Assembly: GCF_000758545.1 (NCBI RefSeq)
Contig: NZ_CP009279.1
Coordinates: 1,674,001 to 1,738,000 of the forward strand
Direction: 5' to 3'
DNA length: 64,000 bases
Source: Paenibacillus sp. FSL H7-0737
Lineage (GTDB): Bacteria > Bacillota > Bacilli > Paenibacillales > Paenibacillaceae
Of the stretch, positions 61,762 to 64,000 are shown piece by piece. The notes beneath the pieces are model-generated. The model was not told the DNA's origin. It made no database searches and was given only the letters and a program-made list of their open reading frames with translations. Every line of letters begins with the position of its first letter. Position 1 is the stretch's first letter. The translations under genes and the position numbers were made by a program.

Positions 61762-61932
61762 ATGCAAAGATCGATCATAATCATCAAGCATAACGCAATC
61801 CGCTTAAAGACTTTTGCCAATACTTTTGATGAACGAATGATTCTATGGTCTGATGGTCTGAAGCTGTATAATTCTGATGAAGTTTATGTTCTCCAAATAT
61901 CTGAAGGAGAGTTGCTGTTTTTTGACTCCTGA
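61762..61932 (+). CDS. Short open frame of 56 codons, possible C-terminal gene remnant
   Basis: ATG 61762 opens a frame reading through RMILWSDGLKLYNSDEVYVL to QISEGELLFFDS and TGA 61930-61932. The composition of its last 35 residues is protein-like, but no ribosome site precedes the ATG. CATAACGCAATCCGCTTAA inside it repeats part of the DUF5692 gene's end. It may be a duplicated or decayed tail. Not recognised. Confidence 0.25.
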   Translation: MQRSIIIIKHNAIRLKTFANTFDERMILWSDGLKLYNSDEVYVLQISEGELLFFDS

Positions 61933-62007
61933 TTAAAGACTTAAAAGTGTATCTATAGTAAACTGAATGTAAAGTGCCCACGGTATAATGGGTATAATTT
62001 GTTGAAA

Positions 62008-62031
62008 AGCTCTTCGGATGAAGAGTTTTTT
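62008..62031 (+). terminator. Terminator-like hairpin before the MATE gene
   Basis: CTCTTC, GGAT and GAAGAG with TTTTTT after it. TATAAT sequences at about 61985 and 61995 lie just upstream, so it may act as an attenuator in the MATE leader. Confidence 0.7.
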
Positions 62032-62060
62032 CCATTTTACAGAAAAGAATGTGATATGTT

Positions 62061-63446
62061 ATGCAGCTTCGCGCGAGTCTTCAGAAGAAAAGATTGCTGG
62101 AGAAATATCTTTCTGGGGAGGGGATGGATTATCGGCAAATTATAGCTTTATTTATTCCAATTCTGATTGACCAGGCCTTCATTATTGGACTTAATCTGGT
62201 AAATACCGCAATGATTAGCTCGTCCGGGATGGCGGCGGTCAGTGCAGTGAATATGGTGGATTCGCTGAATATTTTTCTGATCAATGTGTTCGTGGCGGTT
62301 GCAACCGGGGGGACAGTGGTAGTCGCGCAGTATAAAGGGAGCGGAAACGACCGGATGGTGTCCCAGGCTACGGCGGCTTCGGTCGCTTCGGTGTCGCTGA
62401 TCGCTTTGGGAATCGGTCTGCTGCTGATGGGCTTACATACTCCTATATTGAACCTTTTGTTCGGAACCGCCTCACCCGAAGTGCTGGACAATGCCCGCAT
62501 CTACCTGATCGGCAGTAGCATCTCATATCTGGGCATCGCGGTGGTTCAGGCGGTATGCGGAGCTCTGCGAGGAGTGGGCAAGACACGGGCTTCTTTGATG
62601 CTGTCGCTCATCATGAACCTGCTGTATGTTATCCTGAACGTGGTCTTCATTAACCTGTTGCACATGGGTGTGCTGGGGATGACGCTAGCGATTAATATCG
62701 CGCGGTATGCTGGTATGGTTTGTGCCCTGGTGTATCTGTTCAAGGTGGATACGGCCCTCCGGGTGCGTGTTCGTGACCTATTCCGAATCCCTCTGACCAT
62801 GCTGCGGAGAATCATGTTCATCGGCGTGCCGTTCGCGGCAGAGCAGATGTTCTTCAACGGGGGGAAACTGCTCACTCAGGTGTTTATTGTCAGCCTAGGC
62901 ACTTATGCCATTGCGACCAATGCCATTGCCGGCTCGCTGGCTCTGGTGTTTCAAATTCCAGCCAGCGCGCTGTCGCTAACTATTGTAACGGTGGTCGGCC
63001 AATGTATCGGGCGGGGGAATGTCTCTGAAGCCAGAAAGTTCATCAAGTCCTTTCTCTGGATCGGGTCTGGCTCTTTGGCGTTGATCGCCTTGATTCTGAT
63101 GCCGCTATTCCACCCGCTGGTATCCATCTTTTCCCCACCTTCCGAGATCATTGATGATCTGTTTGTGGTGCTGTTGGTGAATTCCATTGCCCAAGTTCCG
63201 CTGTGGGCCGTCAGCTTTATTTTGCCGTCCGCACTGCGGGCAGCGGGAGATTCCCGCTTCACCTCAATTACCTCAATGCTGACGATGTGGCTGTTTCGGG
63301 TAATTTTTGGATACATCCTTGGGATCGTACTGGGCTACGGTGTCATGGGTGTCTGGCTGGCGATGAACTGCGAGTGGGCCGTTCGCGGGGGCATTTTTCT
63401 TTGGCGCTTCAGGGGCGAAAAGTGGTTTGCACACAAGCTGATTTAG
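62061..63446 (+). CDS. MATE-family efflux transporter
   Basis: A 461-residue cation-coupled exporter with twelve predicted helices in two six-helix halves, beginning at about residue 25 (IIALFIPILIDQAFIIGLNLVNTAMIS). Typical family blocks include GALRGVGKTRASL at the end of the first half and PSALRAAGDSRFTS at the matching point of the second. It should export drugs or metabolites. ATG 62061 has only a weak ribosome site; ATG 62124, directly behind GGGGAGGGG, is an alternative but spaced too closely. The gene is more GC-rich than its neighbours. Confidence 0.9.
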   Translation: MQLRASLQKKRLLEKYLSGEGMDYRQIIALFIPILIDQAFIIGLNLVNTAMISSSGMAAVSAVNMVDSLNIFLINVFVAVATGGTVVVAQYKGSGNDRMVSQATAASVASVSLIALGIGLLLMGLHTPILNLLFGTASPEVLDNARIYLIGSSISYLGIAVVQAVCGALRGVGKTRASLMLSLIMNLLYVILNVVFINLLHMGVLGMTLAINIARYAGMVCALVYLFKVDTALRVRVRDLFRIPLTMLRRIMFIGVPFAAEQMFFNGGKLLTQVFIVSLGTYAIATNAIAGSLALVFQIPASALSLTIVTVVGQCIGRGNVSEARKFIKSFLWIGSGSLALIALILMPLFHPLVSIFSPPSEIIDDLFVVLLVNSIAQVPLWAVSFILPSALRAAGDSRFTSITSMLTMWLFRVIFGYILGIVLGYGVMGVWLAMNCEWAVRGGIFLWRFRGEKWFAHKLI

Positions 63447-63528
63447 AATTGTTATTAAGGAAACGTACTGCCTGCGCCAGCTGACGGAAACGTAGCTCTT
63501 TTATATTAAAAACGTAAAAATACAGCAC

Positions 63529-63572
63529 AGGGCAGCGATTCTCATATTTACTTGAGAATTGCTGCCCTCCGT
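63529..63572. terminator. Bidirectional terminator between MATE and CPBP genes
   Basis: AGGGCAGCGATTCTCA (63529-63544) pairs with its near-complement TGAGAATTGCTGCCCT (63553-63568). Confidence 0.9.
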
Positions 63573-63656
63573 TTTGGTTATCGACTGCTTGCTTTAGGTG
63601 ATTATGTTTACAATTGGGTCAGTCGCGATTCTAGAAAATTCTCCGATTCCATTTAT

Positions 63657-64000
63657 TCAGCTTGGCACTGCCTCCTCTGATTTCTGCGCTCGGAATTCCT
63701 TCCTTTTGAAACAAATTAAAAGACAAGTCAGTAACAACACACAGATTAACGTTGCTGTATGAGTAAAACTACTATTCCAAAACATAATCTGAACATTCAT
63801 TAAGGAATGGACGCCAATCACGAAAAATAGATTCTTGGTTAAGACATAGAGTAATGAGAATATGACCCCTAGAATTACTAGTACGATAAAATCATAAACA
63901 AAATCCATTCCGACTAATCCTGAATAGATCCGATTTGGGATATGTATAGCGGCAAAGATCGATTGTGAGAAAAGCATTGCATAACCAATGCGTGAAGTAT
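63657..64000 (-). CDS. CPBP-type intramembrane metalloprotease, C-terminal part (partial)
   Basis: The minus-strand frame is open to the right edge (TSRIGYAMLFSQSIFAAIHI before the first internal ATG). The visible part carries two of the family's conserved spots, FAAIHIPN and GVHSLMNVQ, and three membrane helices, with a charged C-terminal tail. The EExxxR motif that would complete the active site lies outside the window. Members of the CAAX/bacteriocin-processing family often serve bacteriocin immunity or protein maturation; the role here is unknown. Confidence 0.75.
   Translation of the reverse strand, partial: TSRIGYAMLFSQSIFAAIHIPNRIYSGLVGMDFVYDFIVLVILGVIFSLLYVLTKNLFFVIGVHSLMNVQIMFWNSSFTHTATLICVLLLTCLLICFKRKEFRAQKSEEAVPS

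Overview
The window looks like chromosomal DNA of a Paenibacillus-like Gram-positive saprophyte. This is inferred from strong AGGAGG-type ribosome sites, frequent GTG/TTG starts, a surface (SLH) anchored glycanase, YesM/YesN-type regulators beside CUT1 sugar ABC transporters, and an ECF sigma factor/DUF4179 pair. No rRNA, tRNA or CRISPR array was seen. Both edges cut genes: a YhgE/Pip-type membrane protein on the left and a CPBP-type membrane protease on the right.

Region 1 (1-9.7 kb) is sugar catabolism. A DeoR-type regulator diverges from an L-fucose operon encoding isomerase, kinase, aldolase and mutarotase. An AraC-type regulator and a Gfo/Idh oxidoreductase follow. Region 2 (11.5-24.9 kb) is a polysaccharide utilisation locus with a GH88 unsaturated glucuronyl hydrolase, a heparinase II/III-type lyase, a YesM/YesN two-component system, a three-part ABC importer, a GH29 fucosidase and a GH35 beta-galactosidase. 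The enzymes point to a polymer containing uronic acid, fucose and galactose; released fucose could feed the region 1 operon. Three promoters in this locus share a repeated motif at the same distance from the -10 box, the best candidate for the YesN binding site.

Region 3 (25.1-30.6 kb) has a second-type signal peptidase II, an erythromycin esterase-type secreted protein, an OmpR/EnvZ-type two-component pair, decayed gene fragments and a YetF/DUF421 membrane protein. Region 4 (30.7-44.2 kb) is an arabinan locus: GH51 arabinofuranosidase, a 1584-residue surface GH43 arabinanase with SLH and LamG domains, an ABC importer, a cytoplasmic GH43 enzyme, and two paralogous regulators that join an ArsR-like helix-turn-helix to a beta-rich C-terminal domain.

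Region 5 (44.3-56.1 kb) holds an ABC drug/antibiotic-type exporter with a TetR regulator, an IS91-type transposase remnant, an ECF sigma factor with its DUF4179 anti-sigma partner and a secreted paralogue of that partner, a GC-rich repeat block, an amidase, two MarR regulators and a DHA2-type efflux pump. Region 6 (56.2-64 kb) has a metallophosphatase, a transposase-like protein that has lost its DDE residues and is coupled to a flavin oxidoreductase, a strongly folded 5' leader before a DUF5692 membrane protein, an 11-copy 52-bp minisatellite and a MATE exporter.

The observations most worth following are the folded leader at 59.5-59.7 kb, the catalytically dead integrase coupled to a flavoenzyme, the two ArsR-like regulators with their shared operator motif, and the three matched YesN-type promoters.
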